This document shows positions 22,011 through 31,426 of a stretch of 35,536 bases of DNA, piece after piece. Made by a program: the position numbers and the translations under genes. Source of the DNA: an uncultured Rhodopila sp. (GTDB lineage Bacteria; Pseudomonadota; Alphaproteobacteria; Acetobacterales; Acetobacteraceae); contig NZ_CAJATU010000153.1 of the NCBI RefSeq assembly GCF_903944925.1, positions 1 through 35,536 on the forward strand, in the 5' to 3' direction. A model generated the notes under the pieces. That model saw only the letters and a program-made list of their open reading frames with translations, searched no databases and had not been told where the DNA came from. Each line of letters begins with the position of its first letter. Within the stretch, counting starts at the first letter, position 1.

Positions 22011-23791
22011 CAGCGGCCCACCGCGTAGCCCTGCATGCCGCGCGGGTTGGCGCCGGCCAGCCGCTGACCGTCCGCCTCCAGCCGCGCCGCCGAGAGCCGC
22101 CCTTCGCTCCAGTCCTCGCCCTTGGAGGCATCGTGGCCGCGCGCCAGCAGATCCTCCAGGACATCGTCGCCGAAGCGGCCCTCCAGCACCAACTTGGCGG
22201 GCCGCGCCGCCCGCGGCCAGAAACTGGACGGCCAGTGTTCGTTGTGGAATGACGGCGCGTCGATCGCCTGCTGGATGTTCATTGCGTGATGCACCATGCG
22301 CAGGAAGAAGATGACAGACCATTGGTCCTGCTGTTCGCCGCCCGGCGTGCCGAACGCCATCCAGGGCTTACCGTCGCGCAGAGCGAAACTGGGGGACAGC
22401 GTCGTACGAGGCCGTTTTTTTGGCGCAATACTGTTCGGCAGCCCCTGGCGGGTCCAGAACATCTGCCCGCGCGTGCCCATCGGAAAGCCAAGCTCGGGGA
22501 TCACCGGCGAGGACTGCAGCCAGCCTGCCGAGGGCGTGGCGCTGACCATGTTGCCCCAGCGGTCGATCACGTCGACATGGCAGGTGTCGCCGCCGACGGC
22601 GCCAAGCCGGGCAACCGTTGGCTCCCCGCTGCCGGCGGTATCGGCAGTCAGCATCGCGACGCGTGCCGCCGCGCCATGATCGACAATCGGATCGTAACCC
22701 GGAACGATGCCCGGCCTTAACGCGAACGACGCGGAGTCTGCGATCAACCCCCGCCGGCGGGCGTTGTAATTATCCGACAACAAAAAATCCAGCGGCACAT
22801 CGACAAAATCCGGATCTCCATAATACCCCTCGCGATCCGCGTAGGCCAATTTGGCAGCCTCTGTCACCGTGTGCACGAACGCAGTCCCGACAGGGTCCAT
22901 GCCGCCGATATCGAAACCTTTCAGCAGCGCGAGTTGCTGCAGAAACACCGGCCCCTGGCTCCATGGCCCGCACTTCAGCACGGTGTGGCCATGATAATCA
23001 TATCGCGCCGGGTCTTCGACCGTGGCGGACCATTGCGCAAAATCATCGGCGGTGAGCAGCCCGCGGTGACGCCGACCGCTGGTGTCCAGCACGTCCGATA
23101 TGTGGAAAAAACGGTCAACCGATTCGGCAACGAAACCGCGATACCAGGCTTTGCGGGCAGCGTCGATGCGCGCTTCGCGCGTGGCTCCAATAGCCTCCCG
23201 CAGCAGCCGCCCATACGTATCCGCCAGCGCCGGGTTGGCAAACAGGCTGCCGGGAACTGGAACGTTGCCATGCGGCAGAAAAACTGCGGCGGAACTGGTC
23301 CATTCCTGCTCAAACAGCGGCTGCACCCCGGCAATCGTCGCGCTGATGCGCGGCACGATCGGGACGCCGTTGCGCGCGTAGCCGATGGCGAATTCCAGTA
23401 CCTCGGCAATCTCCCGGGTGCCCCAATCGCGCAGCATCAGGCACCATGCATCGAACGCACCCGGAACGACCGCCGGCAGCAAGCCCGTGGCGGGGATGAA
23501 CTCCACTGCAAGTGACTGGAACGCCTCCGCCGTGGCTGCGGCCGGCGAAACGCCCTGGCCGCAAATCACATGCTGCCTACCGCTTCCCGCGCTGTGCAGG
23601 ATGATCGGCACATCGCCGCCCGGCCCGTTCAAATGCGGCTCGGCGACCTGCAAGGTGAAGCCGGCGGCGACGGCTGCGTCGAAGGCATTGCCGCCGCGCT
23701 CCAGCACCGCCATGCCGCACTGGCTGGCCAGCCAATGCGTGCTGGCGACGACACCGAATGTGCCGGCGATTTCCGGCCGGGTGGTGAACAT
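22010..23791 (-). CDS. ggt: Gamma-glutamyltransferase family protein
   Basis: A 593-aa Ntn-hydrolase. The family start GVVASTHWLASQCGMAVLER and GGNAFDAAVAAGFTLQV are clear. The autocleavage site is GAVGGDTCHVDVIDRWGNMV, with Thr403 as the predicted nucleophile. FGTPGGEQQDQWS and the rest follow the small subunit. No signal peptide is visible, so a cytoplasmic enzyme is likely, unlike periplasmic GGT. It may act on gamma-glutamyl compounds or, as for several cytoplasmic homologues, on amides or lactams. The start ATG 23791 has AGGAG upstream. Coupled to the PPC-domain gene downstream; the glycosyltransferase gene ends 64 bp upstream. Confidence 0.9.
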   Translation of the reverse strand: MFTTRPEIAGTFGVVASTHWLASQCGMAVLERGGNAFDAAVAAGFTLQVAEPHLNGPGGDVPIILHSAGSGRQHVICGQGVSPAAATAEAFQSLAVEFIPATGLLPAVVPGAFDAWCLMLRDWGTREIAEVLEFAIGYARNGVPIVPRISATIAGVQPLFEQEWTSSAAVFLPHGNVPVPGSLFANPALADTYGRLLREAIGATREARIDAARKAWYRGFVAESVDRFFHISDVLDTSGRRHRGLLTADDFAQWSATVEDPARYDYHGHTVLKCGPWSQGPVFLQQLALLKGFDIGGMDPVGTAFVHTVTEAAKLAYADREGYYGDPDFVDVPLDFLLSDNYNARRRGLIADSASFALRPGIVPGYDPIVDHGAAARVAMLTADTAGSGEPTVARLGAVGGDTCHVDVIDRWGNMVSATPSAGWLQSSPVIPELGFPMGTRGQMFWTRQGLPNSIAPKKRPRTTLSPSFALRDGKPWMAFGTPGGEQQDQWSVIFFLRMVHHAMNIQQAIDAPSFHNEHWPSSFWPRAARPAKLVLEGRFGDDVLEDLLARGHDASKGEDWSEGRLSAARLEADGQRLAGANPRGMQGYAVGR

Positions 23792-23855
23792 GGATACCTG
23801 CTCCTGATGGCCAGCGAACTATGAGGCGGGTTTGCCGCCGAAGGAAGCCGAACGA

Positions 23856-24941
23856 TCATTGCGCCGAATAGGCCCGCCCGCGCCAGGTTGCGGGAACGCC
23901 GCGTGCCGAACGAATCAGCGCCGCCCACTGCACCACCAGCAGTGCGGTCACGCCCAAAGGATGCAGCAGCGCACTGCCGATCGGCTGCCGCAACCGCCGC
24001 GCCAGCAGAAGCCGAAGCCCGAAGGAGGCGAAAACCGCGCCGCCGCTCAGCAGTCCCGGCGCGGTAACGAAAAGCAGGAGCGGCAAAACCTGTCCGATAC
24101 CCAGGATCAACGTCCATACCGGCAAAGCTTTAGCCGTTGCCATGCCTTCCGTTGCATTTTTGGTCAGGCCCTCCCACAAATCGCGCCCATTGGTATACAT
24201 GCGGCAGGCGGCGATATCCGTTGCATCGAACAGCCCGGTGGAGAAGCCGGCAACACGAAACGCCCGCGGCAGCTTGATGCCATCGTGCAATGATGCCCGG
24301 ATCGCGGCATGTCCCCCGGCGCGCTGATACGCCGCCCGCCGCGCGATGAATAACTGTCCGCATCCCGCTCCGAAACCGGGACTGACGGAGCGCCGCATCA
24401 GCGCCATCGGCAAGTAGCCGAGCAGCAGGAAATGGATCAGCGGCAGCAGCAGGACCTCGGACCAGGTGCGGACCGTTTGGTGGGGAAATCCGCTCGCCAG
24501 GCCGACATCGTTGCGCTGCAGGAATCCAGCCATCCTGGCAACCGCGTCCGGCGCCAGGCGCACATCGGCATCGACGAAGACCATCAGGTCGTGGCTCGCC
24601 AGAGTCGCCAGATGCGCGCAGGCGTGCTGCTTGCCCGACCATCCGGGTGGCAGGTCCGGTGCGCCGGCGACATGCATGCGCGGATCTCCGATGCCGTCCA
24701 GGATCTCTCGCGTGCGATCGGTTGAATGATCGTCCAGCACAATCAATTCTAACGCCACGCCTTCGCTCGCCAGCACGGCGGCGCAGGCGGCGGCGATGCC
24801 GGCTTCCTCATTGCGCGCCGGAATCAGCACCGACACGGCGGGCACGCCATTCGGCCGTGGTGGCGCGACGTAATAACGAAGGTTGACCAGCGCCAGCAGC
24901 AACGGTCCCGCCGCCAGTACGAATGCCACCGCCGCCGGCAT
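23856..24941 (-). CDS. Membrane glycosyltransferase family 2 (CrtQ-like)
   Basis: A 361-aa GT-A enzyme with an N-terminal membrane helix and two or three C-terminal helices. VSVLIPARNEEAGIAAAC, IVLDDHSTDRTREIL and LMVFVDADVRLAPDAVARM (DxD) are the donor-binding motifs. WSGKQHAC, GCGQLFIARRAAYQRAGGHA and CRMYTNGRDLWEGLTKNATE follow the pattern of CrtQ-type (4,4'-diaponeurosporenoate) and related lipid glycosyltransferases. The start is ATG 24941 (or GTG 24944), overlapping the acyltransferase stop (TGATG). A role in glycosylating a lipid or carotenoid is inferred from the paired acyltransferase; no carotenoid genes are in the window. Confidence 0.82.
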   Translation of the reverse strand: MPAAVAFVLAAGPLLLALVNLRYYVAPPRPNGVPAVSVLIPARNEEAGIAAACAAVLASEGVALELIVLDDHSTDRTREILDGIGDPRMHVAGAPDLPPGWSGKQHACAHLATLASHDLMVFVDADVRLAPDAVARMAGFLQRNDVGLASGFPHQTVRTWSEVLLLPLIHFLLLGYLPMALMRRSVSPGFGAGCGQLFIARRAAYQRAGGHAAIRASLHDGIKLPRAFRVAGFSTGLFDATDIAACRMYTNGRDLWEGLTKNATEGMATAKALPVWTLILGIGQVLPLLLFVTAPGLLSGGAVFASFGLRLLLARRLRQPIGSALLHPLGVTALLVVQWAALIRSARGVPATWRGRAYSAQ

Positions 24942-25756
24942 CACGCTTCAGGCTCCCTCTCATGTGCGAGTTGCGGGCGCCGCAAACCCGCCATCGCGGT
25001 CAGCCGGCGCCAGATGTCGTAGATCCCGCCGACGCCGGCCCGCCCGCGCAATACCCGCTGAAACAAAGTCGGGTTGCGGGTCATGGCGTCGAGCGCCAAG
25101 GCATCCATGGTCTCAGCCAACCGTTGCTCCAAAAGACCGTTCCAGGCGGCTACGCTTATTTCGCGTCCGCTGCGGCTCTCCACCGGCGGGCCGAAGCGAA
25201 ACAGGGCCTCCGGCTTTCGTTCGTTCCAAAACGGATATTCGATTGCGAGCGGCACGATCACCGCACCCGGCAAACGCCGGGCGAGATGCGCCAGTCCGGG
25301 TCGCAGCCGCACCGGACGCACCCGCGGATCGGTGAAATGTCCCTCAGAGGTTACCCATAGCGCGGTGCCCGGCCGGGACAGAATCCGCAGGCTGGCGGCC
25401 ATGAAGCGTGCGGCGCCGTGTTGCGTGTCCGTGTCGATGCCGTAGACGCCGAACCGGCGGAACAGTTTGTAACGCTCCAGCGCCTCCGCTTCCATCGGCC
25501 CGAAGCTTGCGCGGTCGCGCAGAATCGTGTTGGCCAGCAACATGAACAGCGCCGGATCCCACCACGACGGATGGTTGGCATAAATCATCAATGGCCGATG
25601 CGCCGGGACATCCGGAATCCCCGCGCCGCTGATGCGCACGGCGTGGAAGTTACGCCAGAAGAACCAGCGCAGATACCAGCCGAACGCCCGGAATAAACGC
25701 GGCGCATGCAGCGCGAGCGGGTCGTCCGCGAGCGGAACGGTCTGGCGTGTCAGCAT
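24941..25756 (-). CDS. PlsC-type 1-acyl-glycerol-phosphate acyltransferase family protein
   Basis: A 271-aa protein. MIYANHPSWWDPALFMLL carries the HX4D catalytic motif (H62, D67), LWVTSEGHFTDPRVRP the later EG block, and AVIVPLAIEYPFWNERKP the fourth motif. This is the PlsC superfamily. Proteins next to a CrtQ-like glycosyltransferase often acylate a glycolipid, but ordinary phospholipid synthesis is possible. The start chosen is ATG 25756 (MLTRQTVPLADDP) with AGGGTG upstream; a frame to 25822 is longer but adds an unrelated segment. It overlaps the glycosyltransferase gene by one base. The divergent AcuI-type gene starts 168 bp away. Confidence 0.85.
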   Translation of the reverse strand: MLTRQTVPLADDPLALHAPRLFRAFGWYLRWFFWRNFHAVRISGAGIPDVPAHRPLMIYANHPSWWDPALFMLLANTILRDRASFGPMEAEALERYKLFRRFGVYGIDTDTQHGAARFMAASLRILSRPGTALWVTSEGHFTDPRVRPVRLRPGLAHLARRLPGAVIVPLAIEYPFWNERKPEALFRFGPPVESRSGREISVAAWNGLLEQRLAETMDALALDAMTRNPTLFQRVLRGRAGVGGIYDIWRRLTAMAGLRRPQLAHEREPEA

Positions 25757-25923
25757 CGGGCACCCTGTAACAGCGTCGCCCGGGACATAGTGAGGCACGC
25801 CGCGGTTGTAAGAGCAAAGCACTGCCTCGCTACCGCGCCTCCCATGGCGTGATGCGGCTTGTGCGGTATTGTAGCCGGGTAAACCGCCGGCATCGGCGCG
25901 AGACAGATCAGGAGGACAAGACC

Positions 25924-26916
25924 ATGGGCGAATTCAACGCACTGGTGCTGCACGAGACGGACGGCAAGGTCGAACCTCGCATCGAGCGGGTCGATGAGGC
26001 GGCGCTGCCCGCCGGCGAGGTCACCGTCGCGGTCGAATATTCGGGGTTGAACTACAAGGACGGGATGATCCTGCACGGCCTCGGCCGCCTCGTCCGCAAA
26101 TACCCGCATATCCCCGGGATCGACTTTGCCGGCACCGTCGAGCGTTCGGACTCTCCGGACTTCAAGCCCGGCGACAAGGTCGTGCTGACCGGCTGGCGTG
26201 TCGGCGAGACCCAATGGGGCGGCTATGGCCAGAAGGCCAGGGTCAAGGCGTCCATGCCGGTCAAGCTGCCGGATGGCCTGACCACCCGGCGGGCGATGGC
26301 CATCGGCACAGCGGGCTTCACCGCCATGCTCGCCGTGCTCCAGCTTGAACGCCAAGGCCTGACTCCCGCGGCCGGCGAGGTTCTGGTCACCGGCGCCGCG
26401 GGCGGTGTCGGCAGTGTTGCCACGGCGATCCTGGCGAAGCTCGGCTACCAGGTGGTTGCCTCGACCGGCCGCAGCGCGACGCACGACTATCTGCGCGGGC
26501 TTGGCGCGCATGCCATCATCGACCGCGCCGAGTTGGCGAAGAAGCCGGAGCGGCCGCTCGACAGCGAGCGCTGGGCGGGTGCTGTCGATGCCGTCGGTGG
26601 CACGACCCTGGCGACGATCCTGACGCAGTTGAAGTATCTCGGCAGCGTGGCGGCCTGCGGTCTTGCGGGCGGCACCGAGCTGCCGGCAACCGTGATTCCG
26701 TTCCTGCTGCGCGGCGTCAAGCTGATCGGCATCGATTCGGTGATGTGCCCGACGGCGGAGCGGCAGGAGGCGTGGCGGCGGCTGGTCAGCGACCTGCCGC
26801 TGGATAAGCTCGACGCGATGACCGAGACGGTGCCGCTGGAGGCGCTGCCCGAGTTCGGCGGCAAGATACTCAAGGGCGAGACACGCGGCCGGGTCGTGGT
26901 GGATGTGAACGCGTAG
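25924..26916 (+). CDS. acuI: Acrylyl-CoA reductase / YhdH-type MDR oxidoreductase
   Basis: A 330-aa zinc-free medium-chain reductase of the YhdH/AcuI family: SGLNYKDGMILHGLGRL and HIPGIDFAGTVERS in the substrate domain, VLVTGAAGGVGSVATAILAK as the NADPH-binding loop (about residues 155-173), and KLIGIDSVMCPTAERQEAWR near the end, the family signature. The predicted reaction is NADPH-dependent reduction of acrylyl-CoA to propionyl-CoA. Related quinone-oxidoreductase activity is possible. The start ATG 25924 has AGGAGGAC upstream, a strong site; the frame from 25849 is rejected. It stands alone on the plus strand. Confidence 0.88.
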   Translation: MGEFNALVLHETDGKVEPRIERVDEAALPAGEVTVAVEYSGLNYKDGMILHGLGRLVRKYPHIPGIDFAGTVERSDSPDFKPGDKVVLTGWRVGETQWGGYGQKARVKASMPVKLPDGLTTRRAMAIGTAGFTAMLAVLQLERQGLTPAAGEVLVTGAAGGVGSVATAILAKLGYQVVASTGRSATHDYLRGLGAHAIIDRAELAKKPERPLDSERWAGAVDAVGGTTLATILTQLKYLGSVAACGLAGGTELPATVIPFLLRGVKLIGIDSVMCPTAERQEAWRRLVSDLPLDKLDAMTETVPLEALPEFGGKILKGETRGRVVVDVNA

Positions 26917-26949
26917 GGCCAGGCTCGGCAGCAAATCGGAAAGGCGGGT

Positions 26950-27249
26950 TTAGCGGTTTCGTTCGAAGCCTGCCTCCTGCTGGCTGCGGACCGCCAGGAC
27001 GAAGACAGTGTCGATGTCAGCGACGAAGCGGTAGGGCGCGGCGGAGCCGCGGGAACCGCGCCCGATAACGAGTTCTCGCTTGCCGCCTTTGACCGGCCGG
27101 CCGATGAGTGGGCTGTTGATCAGCACATTGATCGCCTGCACGATCGCGCCGATCCTTGCGTGCGCATCCTGAATCTCGAATTGGGCCATGTGGTGAAGGA
27201 AGCGGTCGAAATCGTCGATGATTTCGGGTGCCAGTTCGACACGGGTCAT
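26950..27249 (-). CDS. ParE/RelE-family toxin, apparently orphan
   Basis: A 99-aa protein of the ParE/RelE fold. It starts VELAPEIIDDFDRFLHHMAQ, has the middle LINSPLIGRPVKGGKRELVI and ends SAAPYRFVADIDTVFVLAVR followed by QQEAGF. These follow the ParE pattern 'P.IGRP...G.REL...Y...Y..D...V.VL.V.H..E'. No antitoxin gene fits: only 62 bp separate it from the smc stop upstream and none lies downstream on this strand. Either an unlinked antitoxin is used or the gene is tolerated as inactive. The start ATG 27249 has no strong ribosome site. Confidence 0.75.
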   Translation of the reverse strand: MTRVELAPEIIDDFDRFLHHMAQFEIQDAHARIGAIVQAINVLINSPLIGRPVKGGKRELVIGRGSRGSAAPYRFVADIDTVFVLAVRSQQEAGFERNR

Positions 27250-27311
27250 GAGGCCGGTTCAGCGCCCGGACTTGCGGGGCGCTGGCGTGGGCGGATAGGC
27301 CAAGCTTCGCC

Positions 27312-30300
27312 TCACTCCGCCGCCAGCAGCGGCGGATCGATCATCTCCGTCGCCCGCGCCAGATCCACCGACAGCAGCCGCGACACCCCGCGCTCCTGCA
27401 TCGTCACGCCATATAGACGATCCATCCGCGCCATCGTGAGCGGATGGTGCGTGACCACCAGGAACCGGGTGCCGGTCTCCCGCACCATGTCCTCCAGCAG
27501 CGTGCAGAACCGGTCCACGTTGGCGTCATCCAGCGGCGCATCCACCTCGTCCAGCACGCAGACCGGGGCAGGATTGCAGCGGAACACCGCGAAGATCAGC
27601 GACAAGGCCGTCAGCGCCTGCTCGCCGCCTGACAGCAGCGACAGCGCCGATAGTTTCTTCCCCGGCGGCTGCGCATAGATTTCCAGCCCGGCCTCCAACG
27701 GATCGTCTGACCCGACCAGAGCCAAATGCGCCCGGCCGCCGCCGAACATCCGCGTGAACAACATCTGGAAGTAACGATCGACTTCCTGGAACACTGCCGT
27801 CAGCCGTTCGCGGCCCTCGCGGTTCAGATGCCCGATGGAGCCGCGCAACTTGGCAATCGCGGTGGTCAGTTCCTCGCGCTCGGATTCGATGGTGCCGATT
27901 TGCTTTTCGATGTCGTCGGCTTCCTGTTCGGCGCGCAGGTTGACCGGTCCCATCTCCTCCCGCTCTTTAAGAAGCCGTTCCCACTTCTTGCGGCAGCGGT
28001 CCTCGCTGTCCTGGCCGATTTCGCTCGGCGGATCGGGCAAAGCGGGGTTAGCGCCGAGCCGTTCCAGGATGCGCTCGGCGACAACCCCCCAGGCGTGGCT
28101 GGCCTGCTCGGCCGTCCCCTCGGCACGCACCGCATCCTCCCGCCGCGCGCCCAAAGCATGCTCGGCAGCCCGCGCGGCTCTGTCCGCTTCCGAGGCAGCA
28201 GCCAACGCGACCGACAGCGTCTCCGCCGCCCGCCGGTGATCCGTCTCCGCACCTTGCAGCGCGTCCAGAGCTTCGGCCCGCCGTGCCGCGACCTCCGCCG
28301 GTTGCGCTTCCAGCGAGCGCAGCGCCGCCTCGGCTTCGGCCTGCCGCGCCGCCAGGTCGGTTGCCCGGTCGCCGGCGTCGCGCGCCCGGTCCGCCCATCC
28401 GGCGCGTTCGGCGATGATCACCCGCCGCCGGTTGACCCTCGTTTCGTGTTCCCGCGCCAGCGAATCGCGTTCCGTGCGCGCCGCCGTCTCCCGCGACCGA
28501 GCCGCCGACAGGGCGGACCGCGCGGTCTCCACCGTGGCCCGCAACGCGGCGATGTCCGGCAGAGCGGTTTGCGCCTCGCGCACCCGGGCCAGCGCTTCGG
28601 TGGCCTCGTCCCGCTCCCCGGTGATCCGTGCCAACTGGTCGTCCGCCGCGGCCAGCCGAGCGGACGCCGTCGCGGCCTGGTTGCGCAACTGCGTCAGGGC
28701 GGCGCGGGCCCGTTCCAGCTTCTGCTCCCACTCGCGGCGAGCGTTGCGGGCCTGCTGCTCCGCCCCCACGGTCGCCTGGGCGGCTGTCTCCGCTGTCGCC
28801 CGTTCCGCGCGTGCCGAAACCGACGCCTGTTCCGCCTCCGCCAGCCGGGTCCGCAGGCCCGCCAACCGGTTGCGCTGCTGCAGCCGCACCGCCGCCGCCG
28901 TGGGCGTCCCCGCCCGAATAGTATACCCGTCCCACCGCCAGATCGCGCCGGAGCGCGCCACCAGCGACTGTCCCGGCAGCAAGGCGGACTGATGATCCGA
29001 CCCTTCCTGATCGGTTTCAACGAGACCAATCTGTGACAGCGCCCGTGCCAGCACGTCCGGACCCCGCACAAACGCCGCCAAAGGCGAGGCGCCCCCCGGG
29101 AGCGCCGGCACCGGATCGAACGCCGGCAACTCCCGCCAGTGCCGCGGCGCGCCAGGGTTCAGCGCCGAGGTCAGTTCCTCGCCCAGCACCGCACCCAGCG
29201 CCGCTTCCAGCCCGTCGGCGACGGTCAGCGAATCGATCATCGGAGGCCAGCGCTCGCCGTCCTTTACCGCCAGCACCTCGGCCAGCGCCTGCGACTCGGC
29301 GGCCAGCCGGGACCGCGCCGAATCGGCCGTCGCCTGGGCATCGCGCGCCGCGGCCAAAGCCGTTGCCGCCGCCGCCCGTGCCAGTTCCGCCTGCTCCACC
29401 GCCGCGCGGGCGGAGGTCAAAGCGGCCTCCGCCTCGGCGGCGTCGTCCGTGGCCCGGGACAGCAACGCCGGATCGACCTGCTGCGCGGCGATCCGCTGGC
29501 GGTCCTGCGTCAGCGACTCGAACTGTGCGTTCAGCTTGTTGGACCGCAGCTCCGCCTGCGCCAGAAGCTGAGTCGCCGCCTGCGCCTTGGCGCTCGCCTC
29601 GGCGGCGGCTTCGGTGGCGCGGTTGGCGTCCGCTTCCGCCACCCGCACGGCATCGGCGGCATCGATCGCCGCGGCCCGGGCCGCCTCGGCGCGGTCTTCG
29701 TAGCCGGCATCGGCCTCCGCCAGCGTGGTCTCTTCCAGCGCCAGCCGCTGATCCGCCGCCGCCGCGTCGCTCTGCAACTGGGCGGCGTGGCCGGTGTCCT
29801 GGCCGATCTGGGCGATGCGGCGTTGGGCTTCGGCGAGGGCGGCGCGGGCGCGCTGTTCCTCGCCGGCGATCTGTTCCTGCGAGACACGATGCCGTTCCAG
29901 CACCGTGCGGGCGTTGGCTTCCACTTCGCGCAGCGGTGGCAGGGCGGCGGTGGCTTCGGCCGCGCGGGCAGTGGCGGTGGTGGCCGCCTCGGTCGCCGCG
30001 GCCACCGCAAGTTCCGCCTCATGCAGCGCCGCCGCGGCGCGCGCACGGTCGCGTTCAGCCCGCGCCCGCTGCACCGACAGCAACTCGGCCTCGGCTGCGC
30101 GAATCGTGCCGGAGATGGTGCGATATCGGCTGGCCTGCCGAGCCTGCCGCTTCAAATTGCCGAGCTGGCTTTCCAACTGCGCGCGCAGATCCTCGGCCCG
30201 CGCCAGGTTCGCCTCGGCCGCCCGCAGCTTCAGTTCCGCCTCGTGCCGGCGGGCATGCAGGCCGGTGATGTTCGCAGCCTCCTCCAGCACCGCGCGGCGG

Positions 30301-30782
30301 TCTTCCGGCTTGGCGTTGACCAGCGTGCCGACTCGCCCCTGGCTGACCATCGCGGACGCGCGCGATCCCGACGCCAAATCGGCAAACAGGGTCTGCACGT
30401 CGCGTGCCCGAACCTCCTTGCCGTTGATGCGGTACGCGGACCCGCTGCCGCGCTCGATCCGGCGGATGATCTCCAGCTCGTTCTGTTCATGAAAAGGCGG
30501 CGGCGCCCGGCCGTTGGTCTCATCCAGGAACAGCGTCACCTCAGCGATGTTGCGCGAGGCGCGACCAGCGGTGCCGGCGAAGATGACGTCATCCATCTCA
30601 CCGCCGCGAAGGTTGCGCGCACTGCTTTCGCCCATGGCCCAGCGCAGCGCCTCCACCACGTTGGATTTGCCGCAGCCGTTCGGTCCAACGACACCGGTCA
30701 GTCCCGGAAGAATGTCCACGCTGGTGGGTTCAGCGAAACTCTTGAACCCGGCGATACGAATACGACGGAAACTGACCGGCAA
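27312..30782 (-). CDS. smc: Chromosome segregation ATPase SMC
   Basis: An 1156-aa SMC protein, the normal length. Walker A is GVVGPNGCGKSNVVEALRW (K39). Long coiled coils rich in Ala, Glu and Arg flank a hinge (about residues 500-640). The C-terminal head has LSALSLLSGGEQALTALSL (ABC signature) and VCVLDEVDAPLDDANVDRF (Walker B). Role: with ScpA and ScpB it condenses and separates chromosomes. The start is TTG 30780-30782 (LPVSFRRIRI, read as Met), preceded by AGGAG at 6-nt spacing; no ATG is near. It is downstream of a DsbA-like gene, as in other alphaproteobacteria. Confidence 0.96.
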   Translation of the reverse strand: MPVSFRRIRIAGFKSFAEPTSVDILPGLTGVVGPNGCGKSNVVEALRWAMGESSARNLRGGEMDDVIFAGTAGRASRNIAEVTLFLDETNGRAPPPFHEQNELEIIRRIERGSGSAYRINGKEVRARDVQTLFADLASGSRASAMVSQGRVGTLVNAKPEDRRAVLEEAANITGLHARRHEAELKLRAAEANLARAEDLRAQLESQLGNLKRQARQASRYRTISGTIRAAEAELLSVQRARAERDRARAAAALHEAELAVAAATEAATTATARAAEATAALPPLREVEANARTVLERHRVSQEQIAGEEQRARAALAEAQRRIAQIGQDTGHAAQLQSDAAAADQRLALEETTLAEADAGYEDRAEAARAAAIDAADAVRVAEADANRATEAAAEASAKAQAATQLLAQAELRSNKLNAQFESLTQDRQRIAAQQVDPALLSRATDDAAEAEAALTSARAAVEQAELARAAAATALAAARDAQATADSARSRLAAESQALAEVLAVKDGERWPPMIDSLTVADGLEAALGAVLGEELTSALNPGAPRHWRELPAFDPVPALPGGASPLAAFVRGPDVLARALSQIGLVETDQEGSDHQSALLPGQSLVARSGAIWRWDGYTIRAGTPTAAAVRLQQRNRLAGLRTRLAEAEQASVSARAERATAETAAQATVGAEQQARNARREWEQKLERARAALTQLRNQAATASARLAAADDQLARITGERDEATEALARVREAQTALPDIAALRATVETARSALSAARSRETAARTERDSLAREHETRVNRRRVIIAERAGWADRARDAGDRATDLAARQAEAEAALRSLEAQPAEVAARRAEALDALQGAETDHRRAAETLSVALAAASEADRAARAAEHALGARREDAVRAEGTAEQASHAWGVVAERILERLGANPALPDPPSEIGQDSEDRCRKKWERLLKEREEMGPVNLRAEQEADDIEKQIGTIESEREELTTAIAKLRGSIGHLNREGRERLTAVFQEVDRYFQMLFTRMFGGGRAHLALVGSDDPLEAGLEIYAQPPGKKLSALSLLSGGEQALTALSLIFAVFRCNPAPVCVLDEVDAPLDDANVDRFCTLLEDMVRETGTRFLVVTHHPLTMARMDRLYGVTMQERGVSRLLSVDLARATEMIDPPLLAAE

Positions 30783-30800
30783 GGAGGACTCCTGTTGGAG

Positions 30801-31406
30801 TTACGAGGGTATCAGCTTGCGGAAGGCGTCGTAGCTCATCTCTCCCGCATACTTCTGGCCGTTGACGACGAAGCTGGGGGTCGAATCGATGTGCCACTTG
30901 TCCGAGTCGGCCTGCTGCTGCTGCAGGATCCAGTCCCGCAGCGCGGTATCGGTCAGCGCCTTTTCGAAGGTCGGCCGGCTCATGCCCGCCAGCGCCGCGG
31001 TCTTCCAAAGCTGATCGGCGACGTCGGCGCCGCGCTGGAACGCCCAGGTGTTCTGCGTCGCGAATAACGCATTGATATACGGTTCATACCGCTCGACCGG
31101 CAGGTAGCGGGCGACCTGGGCGGCAGCCAGCGCCACCTGGTCCAGCGGATAGTCGTGGAACACCCACTTCACCGTGCCGGTGTCGATCAGGTTCTTTTTG
31201 ATCTCCGGCAGCGTGCCGAGGGCGAACGCGGCGCAATGGGTGCAGGTCAGGGAGAAGTATTCCCCCACGGTCACCTTGGCGTCCGGCTTGCCGATGAAGC
31301 GCTCGGCCCGGGTCTGATCCTCATCGGCGCGCGCGGGCGCCCCCAGCCCCGTCAGGGCGACTCCGGTCGGCACCACAGATAGTAGGAATCGGCGGGAAAC
31401 GATCAT
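30801..31406 (-). CDS. DsbA-family thiol:disulfide oxidoreductase
   Basis: A 201-aa exported thioredoxin-fold protein. The signal peptide (residues 1-27) starts MIVSRRFLLSVVPTG and ends ARA-D. The SRRFLLS start is close to a Tat motif, but the Sec route is possible. The active site is SLTCTHCAAF (C55, C58), and the cis-Pro loop is HIDSTPSFVVNGQKY. The family oxidises or reshuffles disulfides of secreted proteins in the periplasm. The start ATG 31406 has AGAGG at 5 nt. Eighteen bp separate it from smc. Confidence 0.9.
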   Translation of the reverse strand: MIVSRRFLLSVVPTGVALTGLGAPARADEDQTRAERFIGKPDAKVTVGEYFSLTCTHCAAFALGTLPEIKKNLIDTGTVKWVFHDYPLDQVALAAAQVARYLPVERYEPYINALFATQNTWAFQRGADVADQLWKTAALAGMSRPTFEKALTDTALRDWILQQQQADSDKWHIDSTPSFVVNGQKYAGEMSYDAFRKLIPS

Positions 31407-31426
31407 GAAAACCTCTATATCTGGTA

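Noticed and set aside
27726..31067. Long plus-strand open frames over smc and the DsbA-like gene
   Set aside because: Antisense to well-supported genes, low-complexity Arg/Gly/Pro composition, no family likeness.
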